From contig JAOTOL010001605.1 in NCBI GenBank assembly GCA_034440575.1, positions 1,922,501 to 1,986,500 of the forward strand: a stretch of 64,000 bases of DNA, read 5' to 3'. Numbering within the stretch: position 1 is the stretch's first letter; each line of letters begins with the position of its first letter. The translations under genes were made by a program, and so were the position numbers. This document shows positions 44,520-57,189 of this stretch, one piece after another. This DNA comes from Imbricaverruca yamaguchii. Lineage: Eukaryota; Arthropoda; Thecostraca; Neoverrucidae. The notes under the pieces were generated by a model. It searched no databases, was not told where the DNA came from, and saw nothing but the letters and a program-made list of their open reading frames with translations.

Positions 44520-46020
44520 GTTCATCACTTCAACTCACATAGCCATTAAGCGTAACAAAATCCTCAGAACTTCCGGATTACGGGGTCACATCTAACTTGA
44601 TTCGACTATTTAATGATGCTCTATACTGTCTCGCTGCCCAACTGACAAGACCCCGGCCTCAGTTGTGGTACTTCATGTTCAGTGTTCAACAGTGAGTGTG
44701 CCTGTTCCTGTGTCATTGTGTTCCTGTGTTGGTCGATGCCGACCAGCAACAGAAGCTGTATGCACCAGGGCCGCTGCCGGCTACCTGTTTGACTACCTCG
44801 GATGACGCAATTTGGAATGCGTACGCGAGGACCGCTTTGCAACGATCTGCAGTCGTTGCGCAACCAGTCGGGTGGAACAGCTAAATCGGCAGACACACAC
44901 CAGGAACACTTGAATGTCAACAGCACGCAGCGGGCGGAGGCATTAATCTGGTTGATGTTCAGGCGACCGGACACTAAGCCGGCGCGGTCTGCTGGTGAAG
45001 TGGGCGGCGAGCGGGGAGACCGGCAGCCGCGCGGGGCGGTGGCGGGCTGTTCAGTGTTCGGGGCTTGTGGCACCACCACGACCTGAACGCCAGCATCCGC
45101 AACACTAACCGGAAACACCACCTGGAAGCTCAGTAGCACACAGGGATGCTTCTACAGGAAGCTTTCCCTGCTGTGAAGTTTCACAAAAGTCGTGAACACA
45201 CCCACGGCACATGGAAGCACCGCCCGCTTCTCCTCCCACGATGTATCGCTTACCTCCGTAGGATTGCCAATGGTGTAGACGAGGAGACGAATGTGTGAGG
45301 ATCGCCTTATCCGCCCTCCTCCCTTCAAGGTTGTTAGAGGACCCATAGTGGTGGATTTTTATTTGCGTAATAGCCACAGGGCTCGGAACAAGTGAGCCCC
45401 CGAGCAGGATTAAAAGTGCCATCTAGGTGGATCAAAAGGATTACAAGCAGGATCGAAGGGAGTCCTGAGCAGAATAGAAGTCTCAAGCGGGATCGAAGGA
45501 CATGATTGAAATTAGTGTTAGACAGAGCTGAGATAAATGCATTGTTTCCTACTGACAAAATTGCTGCAGTCCCTTTCGTGATGATGCCTGTTCAAGCCCA
45601 TTTAAGCAAACAATAATCATTGAGAAAGTATGGCATGCATTGCCCAAAATGTCACTCGCTCTAAAGATGGAAGACTGATATAAAGCTGGGAGATAATGTT
45701 TTGGCTGCCAAATGTTTTTCAAGAATACATTTAAGGGCTCAAAAAGAAAGGTATGACTGAAACCCGAGTGATTCCGATTGTGAGGGGAGAGATCTAAAAA
45801 GCGTGTCCAGCCTTCAAGAACTTCCTGTCACGGCCCAGATGATCATACCAAGGCCTACGTGGTGTCCGAGGGACCACCGACGCGTATCTGTTGCCTACTG
45901 ATTCAACGAGACCGGCACCGCCGCCGGCGCACCCTGCTCAGCCAGCCGGAACGGGACACCCGGGCTGACCTTGGCCGTCACAGAGGGCTCACATTGGCAT
46001 CGGGCCCGGCCCGCCCGGCA
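44520..46020. other. No firm gene
   Basis: Unique DNA. A minus-strand stretch at about 44995-45122 is exon-like (see findings). 45380-45500 holds an AGCAGGATCGAAGG-type repeat like that of old hAT MITEs. Confidence 0.4.
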
Positions 46021-46021
46021 C

Positions 46022-46790
46022 ATAGACACAGCACACATGACACAGCACACATGGCATAACACACATGGTACAACACACATGGTACAACGCACATGACACA
46101 GCACACATGGCACAAAACACATGGGATAACACACATGGCACAACACACATGGCACAGCACACATGGCACAACACACATGGTACAACACACATGGCACAAA
46201 ACACATGGTACAACGCACATGACACAGCACACATGGCACAAAACACATGGGATAACACACATGGCACAACACACATGGCACAACACACATGGTACAACAC
46301 ACATGACACAGCACACATGGCACAACACAAATGGCACAATACACAGACACAGCACGCATGGCACAACACACATGGTACAACACACATGGCACAACACACA
46401 TGGCACATCACACACATGGATAACACACATGGTACAACACACATGACACAACACACATGCACAACACACATGGTACAACACACATGACACAACACACATG
46501 ACACAACACACATGCACATCACACATGGCACGGCACACATGCACAGTACGCATAGCACAATACACATGACACAGCACACATGGCACAACACACATACAAA
46601 GCGCACATGGAACAACTCACATGGCACGAAACACAGGCACAGCGTATAGGCACAATATACCTGGTACAGCACACAGGCACAGCACACATGGCACAGCACA
46701 CAGGCACAGCACACAGGCACAACACACCTGGTGCAGTACACATGGGACAGCACAAATGGCACGACACACATGGCACATCACGTGCACATG
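46022..46790. repeat. 14-bp minisatellite (ACACATGGCACAAC)
   Basis: More than fifty units with TAC/CAC and AAC/AGC variants; one of the largest arrays in the window. The cysteine-rich or histidine-rich long frames over it are artefacts. Confidence 0.95.
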
Positions 46791-46907
46791 TTGTGAGCAG
46801 TCACGCAGCCACAAAACATCGGCACACCACGTGCATAGGCACATAGTACTGTTTGCCACACAGACACAGTGTGCACGCATAACACATCTGGAGGTGAGCG
46901 GTCCCGT

Positions 46908-46913
46908 CAATAT

Positions 46914-46980
<67 letters not shown>

Positions 46981-47000
46981 ATGTATATTTATATATATAT
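46908..47000. repeat. (TA)n(GT)n microsatellite
   Basis: TA runs followed by about eleven GT units, then AT-rich sequence. Confidence 0.95.
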
Positions 47001-47564
47001 TTTTAATATTGCTATTGCATGTGCCGTGCATATGTGGCAAGGAGACAGGGCTCACTTGTTGCTATATCTTATGAATAAATCCGATGGAGATTGCGCACAC
47101 CAGGACATTTGGTTCCCACTATTATTTGATCGCCACGTCGAATAGGTCTATCCAAATATATATTTCCTTTTCAAAAGATATTGCACGATCTGTGTCAATT
47201 CATTCCTGAAGGATCCTGTGGGACGAGGGATTTTCGCCGGAGCTCCGTTGGGTCTCCGACCGAAGGTTCGGTGAGCTCGGATCGCTGGCACCGCTCGGAG
47301 GCAATTAGGGAACTCCGGACGTGCTGGGATGAGGATGGTTTCCTCAGTTGGCCGCGTACTGCGCACCGTTCGCTCGTGCCTGCTGCAGCCGGCTGACCAC
47401 GCGAGCCATGGATGTGTCCAGCAGTTGCTATTTAAAAAAAAACAGAACCAAACACCAAAACAACTCGCCTTGTCGAAACTTCGGTAGGACGGCGAATTCG
47501 CATCACACCAGCAGGATCGTGCTTGCCAGTGTCCTGGTGGTGTTTGTCGACCAATAATAGTCTT

Positions 47565-47640
47565 GGAGGAAGCCAGTGCGGTTCGAACCCGCGACCTCGG
47601 CCTCGTCCATGCGAGAGGGTCTGGTCTCTTGACCACTTCA
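47565..47640 (-). mobile_element. tRNA-like sequence, probable SINE head
   Basis: On the minus strand TGAAGTGGTCAAGAG (A-box-like) and GGGTTCGAACC (perfect B-box) lie about 50 bases apart, followed by CGCACTGGCTTCC. The acceptor arms do not pair well, so a pol III SINE head or tRNA relic is more likely than a working tRNA. Confidence 0.45.
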
Positions 47641-47649
47641 GATTCTTCA

Positions 47650-47925
47650 GACGATAAGTGCCACCTCGGGTGATGACCTTCTTCAGCATTCCAGGGCGTT
47701 GCTGTGTGACCTGCATTGTCACCCCACGATCGGTGGCGGAGCAGTGATGCCTCAGGTGATGACCTTTCTCGACATTTCAGGGGACTGCTGGGTGACCTGT
47801 GTGGTTATCCCACGATCGGTGGCCGAGCAGTGATGCCTCAGGTGATGACCTTTCTCGACATTTCAGGGGACTGCTGGGTGACCTGTGTGGTTGTTCCACG
47901 ATCGGTGGCCGTGCAGTGGTGCTGG
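47650..47925. repeat. 86-bp tandem repeat
   Basis: Units starting CCCACGATCGGTGGC and containing TGCCTCAGGTGATGACCTTT at exactly 86-bp steps (47723, 47809, 47895). Just under three copies. Confidence 0.9.
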
Positions 47926-48544
47926 CATTTTCTTGTTTATGATCCCGAATGCATGTAGAATCATTGATTGTTGACATCAAGTAATGATGTGTAACATTTA
48001 TTGGCACTCTATGACATAACTAATAAATCAGTACTTCACGCCAGGCTAGCTTTCTTATAAATACTGTTAAGTTGGCTCTGCTTTCTTGATTTACCACATC
48101 CTCATTATTGTAACAAAATTGCTACCATTTTGTTCTATTATTTTATCCCACTGATCTAGCCGAGTTGGTTGATGAATGAGTGATTTAATTGTAAAGGAAA
48201 ATTATGTACCATACATTTATCTTATTATTTTGCAGCAGGAGGTAATTTATGAATGCCGCCCAACACAAATCAAATTATTGCATTTGGAATGCTCTCTCAT
48301 AGCACATCGCATCGATTGCCTCGCCATTGCATGTGCCGTATTGGTAATATCTGCAGAGCGACTAGGGTGAGCTGAGTTTGTTTTCGGCAGAGGTCGCTAA
48401 GGATTGATTTTATGTCTTCCACATCGGTTGGCTTCGCACCAAGGCGGGGGTGAACTTCATTTATCCAGAGTTCTTTCGATGCTGAATAAATTGCCGCTTG
48501 TCACTGCTGCAAAAATCACCATGGCTATGGAGAATTACACAGCT

Positions 48545-48545
<1 letters not shown>
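47926..48545. other. No gene seen
   Basis: AT-rich unique DNA. Confidence 0.5.
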
Positions 48546-48549
<4 letters not shown>

Positions 48550-48614
<65 letters not shown>

Positions 48615-48684
48615 TGTGTGTGTGTATACATAGAGAGAGAGAGAGGCAGATTGATTGATTGATTATTAGGGTTTTAGGGGGCGT

Positions 48685-48735
<51 letters not shown>
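48550..48735. repeat. Compound microsatellite (TA)n(TG)n(GA)n
   Basis: TA then TG runs to 48627, a short GA run at 48632-48646, and about 24 AG units at 48688-48735. Confidence 0.95.
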
Positions 48736-48939
48736 CAGAGAGAAGGAGGTTGATGTTTATCACCTAAATTATCCAACATTTGTGCTGTGCTACCCGCTTC
48801 CTACATATTACCAATATTATCCAAAGATTTCGCGTAAGAATGAGCGATCAGCGCTGAAAATAGCAGAATTGGGGTGTTTCACCAGGTTACACGACAGAGC
48901 TGCTAATACATTTACTGTTTACGAGAAAACTGCACGCGC

Positions 48940-49510
48940 ACTACTGATACGCAACATTACTGTTACGGACGTTGCTGCTCTCGGTATTACTTCCACGCGA
49001 CAACACTGTTGAATAGCAATTGCACACCAGACTGTGCTGCTCCCAGTGTTACTTCTGACCGACATTGCTGCCACACGACAGTACTGATACGTACCTTACT
49101 GCTACTGGCCTTACTTCTATGTAACTTGCTGCTTCACGACCTTACTGCAACTGACTTTGCTGCTGCGGATCTTAGTTCTATGCGACATTACTGCTACACG
49201 ACCTGACTGCTACACGACCTGACTGCTACAGGCTTGACTGCTCACGCTATTCCTTCTGCAAGGAATTACTGGTACTCGACATTACTGGTAATAAATGTAG
49301 CGCCACCGATATTGCTTATAAACGGCACGACCACTATGCGAGATTGCTGCTGCAGGTTTTACCTCTCCAGACATCACTGCTACGCGGTATTCTTGTTACG
49401 TGGTGTTAATGATGCATGCTTTACTGCTTCCGATAATCCTTGTGTTCAGAATTACTGCTGCACAACATTACTTTTGCATACATTACTGCTCCCCACGGTA
49501 CTTGTCGAGT
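48940..49510. repeat. Degenerate TTACTGCTACACGAC repeat
   Basis: Many diverged short units built around ATTACTGCTAC and CACGACCTTACTGC. The region at 50880-51400 holds the same motif on the other strand. Confidence 0.65.
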
Positions 49511-49514
49511 ACAG

Positions 49515-50875
49515 CCTACCATCGATGTCGATTTGCATACTTTTGATGGACCTCGCCCCTCCTTCCCCTCCATGTAATGATGGCATGCCCTCCCCCTCGC
49601 CCTAATGAGTTCAACTTTTAGCATGGAACCATACGTGGTGAGCTCCCAACCAATTTTGACCCGTCAAACACCTTCACACATTGCTACCCCCACCCCACAA
49701 TGATTTACAGGAATGAACGCCCTACATCCTACTGTTCACAAACTCCAATATCGTTTCATGCATGTTTGCACCATCAGCGAAAAAAATGTCGGACAGCTCC
49801 CTGCTTGAGGCGAGGAGTCGATCAACCATTCTTGCATCAAGGATAAATTGCCCTATTATCCAATGATTTTGGTAAAGTGTCACTCCTAATCGCATATTAC
49901 TTCATTATGAGTTTTTTTGTACTTACCCTGAGAAGTAGGTAATTGTCTCCACGATAGGAACATTTTTTTTTAATTCACACCGACATGTGACTAATAAAAA
50001 TAGCCTGTTTGTCAGCTTCAAACGTTATTTGTGGCGTTTCAACCGATGAAGGGGCGAATTGCGCCCTCAGGCATTTCGATCGCTATATCAGAATCGTGGT
50101 GGCTACGAAGCTGAAACTTAGCGACTTTTATGAAACATGCTTTGTTCATATTGTGTCATATTTGAACAAGGCTTACATATTCCGAAAATGTACCGAGATC
50201 ATTTCATTGAGGCATATTCTGTTTTCATCGGATTCCTGGTGATGTGCTGAACCTTCCTTTATTAGCCATCACCAGGGATGAACTTGGGCGTAGTCAGTTG
50301 GAACGAAGCCCCACTAGCTCTGAAAACAATCCAACTAGTCTTATAGATGGAGCAGTTCACTGTACTCCATACACATTCGCAATTGTTCGCCGTTCCGCGA
50401 AGCCCTTCCTTGACCATTCACCAATGGGATCATCTTACATGTGAAGGTAGCATGCGGTACCAGTTAGCGGCTAGTTTCGTATGCACCTCGTCGTTCGTCG
50501 TTCTACATCTCAGAAGGTTAACCGTGTGCCAGGAAGGGAAATGTTGGGGAATTCCGGATATTTTTGTATAGGCGAATTGGACTGCAGAATTAGATAAGGA
50601 TCGTAGATTCGAATGGATGGGCATACTAAATCGCACGGGTCTGGATGGATCTTGGTGTTTTTAGTTGCGTGTAAAAAGTATCATTAGTGTTATCCATGGG
50701 TGAAGAGGAGGGTATATACTCGATCCACCCCACCCTCTACTCAGGGCATCTTCAGCATGAGGTCTACGGGGTACAACGTATACCACCATGTGTTCCATGC
50801 ATGTGCCATATATTATAGATGTAAAAGTATTATTGGCCCTCCCCTACAACTATGACGGGAATCCTCCACCAACGA
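49515..50875. other. No gene seen
   Basis: AT-rich spacer between two oppositely oriented degenerate arrays; nothing coding recognised. Confidence 0.5.
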
Positions 50876-50879
50876 CACC

Positions 50880-51400
50880 ACATTCGACTTGTAGCAATAG
50901 TGTTGCGTAGCAGTGATGTAGCATAGCAATGATGTCTGAAACAGTAAATAATTTTGCGATAATGCAAAGTGGTTCAGGATCAGCAATGTCGTTTAGCAGC
51001 ATTGCCTTGTATCATTACTGTCGTGTATCAGTATTGCCATGTACCAGTATTCTAATGTAGCGGCGAAGGCTAGAATTATCAATAATGTGGCAATAAGATT
51101 GCACAGAAGTAGGTGCAGCAATACTCTTGGCACTGGGAGTATCGTCGTGTAGACGTAGTTACGGGAGCAATAGGATATACAGCATGTTTTACGTCGTGTA
51201 GCTAAGTCGCCTAGCAGCGGCATCCGGAGCGGTAAGGTCTGTTACAGTGATATCGCGTAGTAGCAATGTCGCAGAGTGGCAATGCTGCATAGGAGTAATA
51301 TCTGGAGTAGTGGAGTATGTAGAGGCATATCCCGTGGCAGTAGTGTCGGAACAGTTGCATCGCAGTTGCAGCAACAGTATTTCCGGCAGCTCGTTCCACC
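50880..51400. repeat. Degenerate GTAGCAGTGATGT repeat (inverted relative to 48940)
   Basis: Units such as GCGTAGCAGTGATGTAGC and CGTAGTAGCAATGTCGC; the complement matches the TACTGCTACACGAC units. Confidence 0.65.
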
Positions 51401-51429
51401 TATTTGACGTTGCAGGGCTTGATTTAAGT

Positions 51430-52720
51430 ACTCCAAACTTACGCGCATGAAAAAGTTCGTGCCAAGTTCGTACCAAGTTCGTGCCAAGCCCAGAAATTCG
51501 ACAGACAGTTCAGCTGAGTAACTTTTGGAGGAGATCAAGCGAATGCTTTTTCGACCTGAGACTGTCGCCATCTCGCGCTCACCATCCGCCTCGGATTCAG
51601 TCGTGTATGTAGAACAGCGAGCGACTAACGATCGACTTTTCTACGCCCGATGATGCATTGTCCACACCTGACGCGGTCGGACCGCGCCCCGACGTCGGCG
51701 CCGAGCCCTCTGCCTGCTCACCTGGCCAGCGGAGGCGCACGTTCAGATCCACGGTCGCAGCAGTGGTGTCACCGGATCACCGGATCACCGGACCACCGGA
51801 TCTGCACACTCTGACGTCACGCTGCTGGGCCCCGCCACGGAAGCCATGCCGCTGCGCGCCAGCTCGTCGGCGCTTGAGTCGACCCGCGGGGGCAAGCGCG
51901 CTGTGGCCACGCGACGGGGTCGACACGCGGTCCGAACGCCGAGCGGTGCCGCCGCGGGGTCCGAGCTGGTGATAGGCTGGTGCAGCGCCACCACAGCTGG
52001 TGATAGGCTGGTGCAGCGCCACCACAGCTGGTGATAGGCTGCCCGAGCTGGTGATGCCACACCCTGTCGCACAGCACGCCCGCCTGCACACCTGCCGCCG
52101 CCGCCGCCGGGCACTCGTCGACGCCGACGACGCGCCAGGGAGTGCGGCCGTCGGCCGACGCGGCCGGTGCCGGCTGGCGGGAACACCCGCTGACGGGGAA
52201 ACTCGCCCCGCGCCGGCGGGCCACCTCACCTGGCCGCCACTGGCGCGCAATCGATGCCCGGCTGGCTTCGCCGGCCGTTATGGACTGGGGGAGGCCGACC
52301 GCGGCGAACCTGCGCCGCAATTAGTCTGCCGGCCGCGCCGCCTTCGTCACAACACACCGCGCCACCCTCGCCGCGGCGCTGCCGACTGCGCCGCGCTCGC
52401 CGTCACGGCGTCGGGTTTGTGTGGCGCGCGGCGGAAGCGGTGCGGTTTCATGACCGCCGTGAACTGTGGGAGTCCCGGGCGGCGCGAGCGATATACTGCG
52501 TGACGTCGACATGAAAGAGCTGGGAAATTGCCCCTTCCCTCTCCCCGTTCCACCTGGTGCCGGCGGTGATCAGACAGCTACACCGACTATCGGCACTCAA
52601 CCGTGACGAAGCTACTGTATTTTGATGCCCTAGCTCACACTCATCTGGCGGTCCGACTGTATATTGATGCCATAACTCACACTCAGCTGGCGGTTCCAAT
52701 ACGTCGGACAGTCGGTCGTT
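51430..52720. other. GC-rich block, no gene assigned
   Basis: High GC with long frames on both strands. Contains a 31-bp repeat (GCTGGTGATAGGCTGGTGCA) three times at 51965-52045. Two short minus-strand stretches are exon-like (see findings), but no full gene can be joined. Confidence 0.4.
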
Positions 52721-53345
52721 CGTTTGCTTGCGCTTGAGCTTCCAGCTCCCGGTCTACCTCATAAATGCATAAGATGATAGCTAGGTACCGGACGACACAA
52801 GTAAACTAGGAAATAACCTCGTGGGGAGCATTTTGCACACAGCTTTATACAAAGGACAATCATTTCCACAATAAGCTCGATATATTTTAACATTTCAGAC
52901 TCTTAGTATGTTCTGGAGGATATGTGTGGCGCGAGCATTCCCCCGCACCTTCATCATCAAGGTGTATTCGGTTGATGGCGACGACATTTTGCAGACGCTT
53001 GAAGGGCGATGGCCTCTCATGGTGCAAATTATCAGTGAAATAGGGCTGGTCAATTAATGACAATCGAAATCAAAGGGAAATATTTGTTTTTACTTGACCT
53101 ACCTGGAACCTCAACACTAACCTACCGTGTTCCATGTTAATTGTTGAAAAAGAAAGCTTCGAAAGGAACGCCTGTATCTTCGTAACCTCGTTGTCGACGT
53201 CCAGAAACCTTAGCTGGAAGATGCCCGTAGAACAATTGTGCAAACCTTGCGACACGGCTTATATCCAGCAGATTTCGATTGAAGTCCACAAGTAAACATG
53301 AAAAGGGAACCGAATGAAAAGGAATGCTATGAACGTTTCTGACAT
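52721..53345. other. No gene seen
   Basis: Unique AT-rich DNA. Confidence 0.5.
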
Positions 53346-53358
53346 CAACCCCAATGTC

Positions 53359-53607
53359 GCGGGACCGCGGTAGCCCAGTTGGTAGAGCATCGGACTCTTG
53401 ATCGCAAGATTGTGGGTTCGAATCTCAAAACCGACAGCATTTACCGAATCCACCCGCGACTAATCGGCGTGAGAGGTTGGCGACCCTATATAACCTAGCG
53501 GTTGAATGTGTCGTAAAAGAACCCAGGGGTCTTCTTCTTCTTCTTTGACTCCCATGTCACCGCCAGAGGACAGGTCGGTTAATTTATCCGCTCGCCTACT
53601 TAAGCCA
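53359..53607 (+). mobile_element. SINE with tRNA-Lys-like head
   Basis: Starts GCGGGACCGCGGTAGCCCAG, with TGGTAGAGCATCGGACTCTT as in tRNA-Lys(CTT) and B-box GGGTTCGAATC; the anticodon stem no longer pairs. The body holds CGCGACTAATCGGCGTGAGA, GGTTGGCGAC and a TTCTTCTTC run near the end. It is bounded by CCCAATGTC at 53350-53358 and 53608-53616, a target duplication. Confidence 0.85.
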
Positions 53608-53867
53608 CCCAATGTCACCAGACTGCACAGCCTCATTTTTTGTAAATGTGGAAACGGTCAGAAACATTGAAGCTTGGATCACCTAGAATGCTGCAGGTTT
53701 GCATATAGCTTTAAATGATAAATATAGTCAGAATTATCGCTGATGGCATTATCTATCAGGGTCCAGTGCTAAACAGATCTAGTTACGGGCACCCCAACCA
53801 TACCATCCGATCCATAAAGTCTACTTCAACAGCAAATTTTTACCGATACTTTAGCGTGCCACCAGTA

Positions 53868-54375
53868 CACCTAGCGTAGCGTCCACCACACATACCAGCC
53901 ACAATATCAGCACACCTGGTTCAGCGTTCACCCCACATACCTGCCACAATATCAACACACCTGATTCAGCGTTCACCCCACATACCTGCCACAATATCAG
54001 CACACCTGACACAGAGTCCACCCCACATACCTGCCACAATATCAGCACACCTGACACAGCGTCTACCCCACATACCTGCCACAATATCAGCACACCTGAC
54101 ACAGAGTCTACCCCACATACCTGCCACAATATCAGCACACCTGACACAGAGTCTGCCCCACATACCTGCTACAATGCCAGCACACCTGACACAGAGTCTA
54201 CCCCACATACCTGCCACAATATCAGCACACCTGACACAGAGTCTACCCCACATACCTGCCACAATATCAGCACACCTGACACAGAGTCTACCCCACATAC
54301 CTGCCACAATATCAGCACACCTGACACAGAGTCTACCCCACATACCTGCCACAATGCCAGCACACCTGGTCCAGC
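53868..54375. repeat. 45-bp minisatellite (CACAATATCAGCACACCTGA)
   Basis: About eleven units with CACAGAGTCTACCCCACATACCTGC; 45 is codon-multiple, so long frames on both strands are array artefacts. Diverged copies continue to about 54540. Confidence 0.95.
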
Positions 54376-54792
54376 GTCCACCCTACGTACAAGCCACAAG
54401 CGCCTAACTCACACGCCAGTCGCGATGCCAGTGCACTTAGCGCGGTGTCCACCACACATACCTGGTGCAGCGTCTAACTCACATGCCAGTCGCGATGTCG
54501 GTACACCTGGCGCGGTGTCAGGCGTTGCCGGTCCAGCCGCCAGGACACGTGGAACGGCGGCCGGCCATGCGCTGTCCACCCCCCTCCCTCCAGTTCATTA
54601 TGCACGCCGCCCTGGCAGTGCATCTTCGGCCGTGCTGCGTCCCCCCCCCCAGCTCATTATGCACGCGATGCGGCCCGCCCGTGCATCTTCACCGTCCGCG
54701 GCAGCCTTGACCAGGTCGCGTGGCGGGTGCCCTTCCCAGTGGTACTGCAGCGCCGAGCCAGTCGACGGCCGGCTGGCGCGGCCAGCACAGGC

Positions 54793-55565
54793 ATGGGCCG
54801 CGGCCGCCGGCGCGCTGCCCTGCTCGCCGCCGTGCTGACCTCGGCGCTGCTGCTGGTGACCCGAGGTCGCGGTCGTGACCCACCACAGCCGCCTGTGGCG
54901 AGACCCCGCTCAGCATCGAGCAGCGTCACAGTCGAGCCGGGGCTGGAGGCGGCAACACCCCGGAAACAGGTAACGTCACGCCGGCGAGAGGTGACGTCAC
55001 GCCTGCGGGAGGTGACGTCACGCCTGCGAGAGGTGACGTCACGCCGGCGAGAGGTGACACGCCTCCAGGAGATAGCGAGACCTAGACTGATTCTCGCCGG
55101 ACCCAAATGGGAGGAGGCGGAACCCGGTAGCGAGATGGCAACACCCGAGCTGCGAAAGGTGAGCCAGGAACCAGAGTTGGCTGTGGAAGAACCCCAAGAG
55201 GCTACGCAGGAGCCGGAGGACTTGACACACTGGCCCGAGGACGTGCCTGGCGGGCAGGCGCCCGGGCCGCACGCGAGGTGGACACGGAGCGTGTCCAGCC
55301 CACTGCCAGGATGCGGCTGCCGGAGACAGGTGCCGCCGACGGCGACCCCCGCCCGGTCGGTGTGCGGCGGCTTCGCCGACCTCCGCGGCTCCGGCCAGCA
55401 GGTGGTGGCGTTCAGCCTGTTCGGCGCCGCGGCCGGCGGCTACTTCTCCGGCGTGGAGGCGAACGCGGCCGCGCTGCCGCGCTTCTACGCCGGCTGGGTG
55501 ATGCGGCTGTACTACTCGGACCCGGAGGGGGCGCTGCTGACCCGGCTGTGTCCGCTGGCCTGCAG
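54793..55565 (+). CDS. Glycosyltransferase-like gene exon 1
   Basis: Starts at the ATG described for the gene and ends CCGCTGGCCTGCAG before GTGGGT (phase 2). It encodes the membrane anchor, the stem and the first conserved strands ([37 protein letters not shown]). Between 54968 and 55066 the coding sequence is itself a short minisatellite giving repeated R-E-V-T-S-R units. The same segment reads as three consecutive TGACGTCA palindromes. The stem has no conserved cysteines. Confidence 0.7.
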
Positions 55566-57132
55566 GTGGGTGCTGACCGTACGCTCAGCTCACCAGGTGT
55601 ACGTGCACCACAACGGAGAACTCAATGCTTAGGTCGAGTTGCACGTGTCAAAAGGAACAGCTTTGTTGCAATGTTTGTACTTTGAACTTTAATATGATGA
55701 TCAAAGTTATTCATAAGAATGAGAAAGAAAACCTACACTGTCATGCATATGTTTTACCATCCGGGATTCTTCAAGTCATATCGACGGTTTGAATTGGAAA
55801 AACACGGTGAATGAAGTTCCCACTTTATTGTATATGTTTTGCGCACTTTCAAACTATTATAATCACAAGATTATGGACAGAATTTGAAACAGAAGTGGCG
55901 ATGCATAACACGTGATGCGTGAATAGGCTTCTCGGAATCTATTTTGTTCATTGTAGATTTTCTACACCAACTGGGTAAGATTCATCAGAGTGAAAACAGC
56001 ATGTCTCGGATGGATTTTGACACGGCTTTTGGCAACATTAGGGACAAAATACCTGAACCACACGCGCACTTACCTGTGCAGTGCCAGCTAAGGTAGGCAC
56101 TGCATAGTCCAATCGTACAATCTCATCGCTATTGAAATGCAAAGTACAGTGCATGAAGAAGGGTGCGGCAATGGCAACAAATAGGAATCATGATCACGTA
56201 TTCAAACCAATGTTTTGCCATTGAAGCCTCATTAGTGTTGTCGCGATATTGGATGATATAAAACACGTTCCTGTCTGGGGAGGCCACGGCAGTGGAGATT
56301 TTCTACTAAATACTTTAAGAAACGGAGAAAGACACGGGTGGCGGCGTTTTGTTTCGTTTCTCGATACGTCGCAATTGTTTTTTATTTTAGATTAAATGCA
56401 ACAATGCTGAGCTCAGGAGTGAAATTCACGAGAATCGCAAATTTACCCATCCCAAATTATAGTCGACTGCAATATATATCAGCAATGAACACAGCTCATT
56501 TCAGCAATTCGATACAGCCTGTGTACTTTTTGGATACCTACGTTATGCATATTTGGAACTGGAGGTCATGTATAGGAACGGCATACCGAATTTTATAGAA
56601 CCATACTAAAAAAACATGCTTTCAGGTGTAGCGAAATTTGATTCACTATGATAAATTTGCAGATTTCAATGCCAACTACGTTCCGTAAGTATTAAATCGC
56701 AGCACTCTCTTCAAAATGTTCTAAATCAATGCAATTTATTGTCGAAATACATGGACACTTTCTCCCCAAATTTGAACATAGAAGGTATCGTTGTACAGGA
56801 TTATGTAGTTCAATTTTATGTGATGATTATGCATTTATGTGTATGCAAGGTTATGTACAAGATACAGTCGTTGTTGCAAAATGCACCGAAGTGACAGGTC
56901 ATATATAATACTTCTGAGACTCAGCGTTCAAGATTTCAACATGAGATGTTGCATGGAAGCACGAGGCTGAAAAATCATGTGAACTATCACCACAAACATT
57001 ATTATACGGAGCCTACAATAAGTATAGCCGTTCTTACTCCACACGAGCTGCATCCACAGTTTGAGTACCTGATGTTGTATATCTATCTCTCTTACTATTT
57101 CTCTCCCTGTCCTTTTCCCGCTCCTCTCCCCT

Positions 57133-57189
<57 letters not shown>

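Noticed and set aside
46022..46771. Cysteine/valine-rich 260-codon minus-strand frame
   Set aside because: Translation of the ACACATGGCACAAC minisatellite; several frames are equally open.
53365..53432. Functional tRNA-Lys gene
   Set aside because: Anticodon stem does not pair; it is the head of a SINE with its own target duplication.
53868..54375. CRISPR-like regular repeat
   Set aside because: There are no unique spacers between units; the whole 45-bp unit is repeated, in a eukaryotic setting, so it is a minisatellite.
55278..55685. Second plus-strand frame overlapping exon 1 of the transferase gene
   Set aside because: Arginine-rich shadow; the other frame has the conserved residues and correct splice phase.
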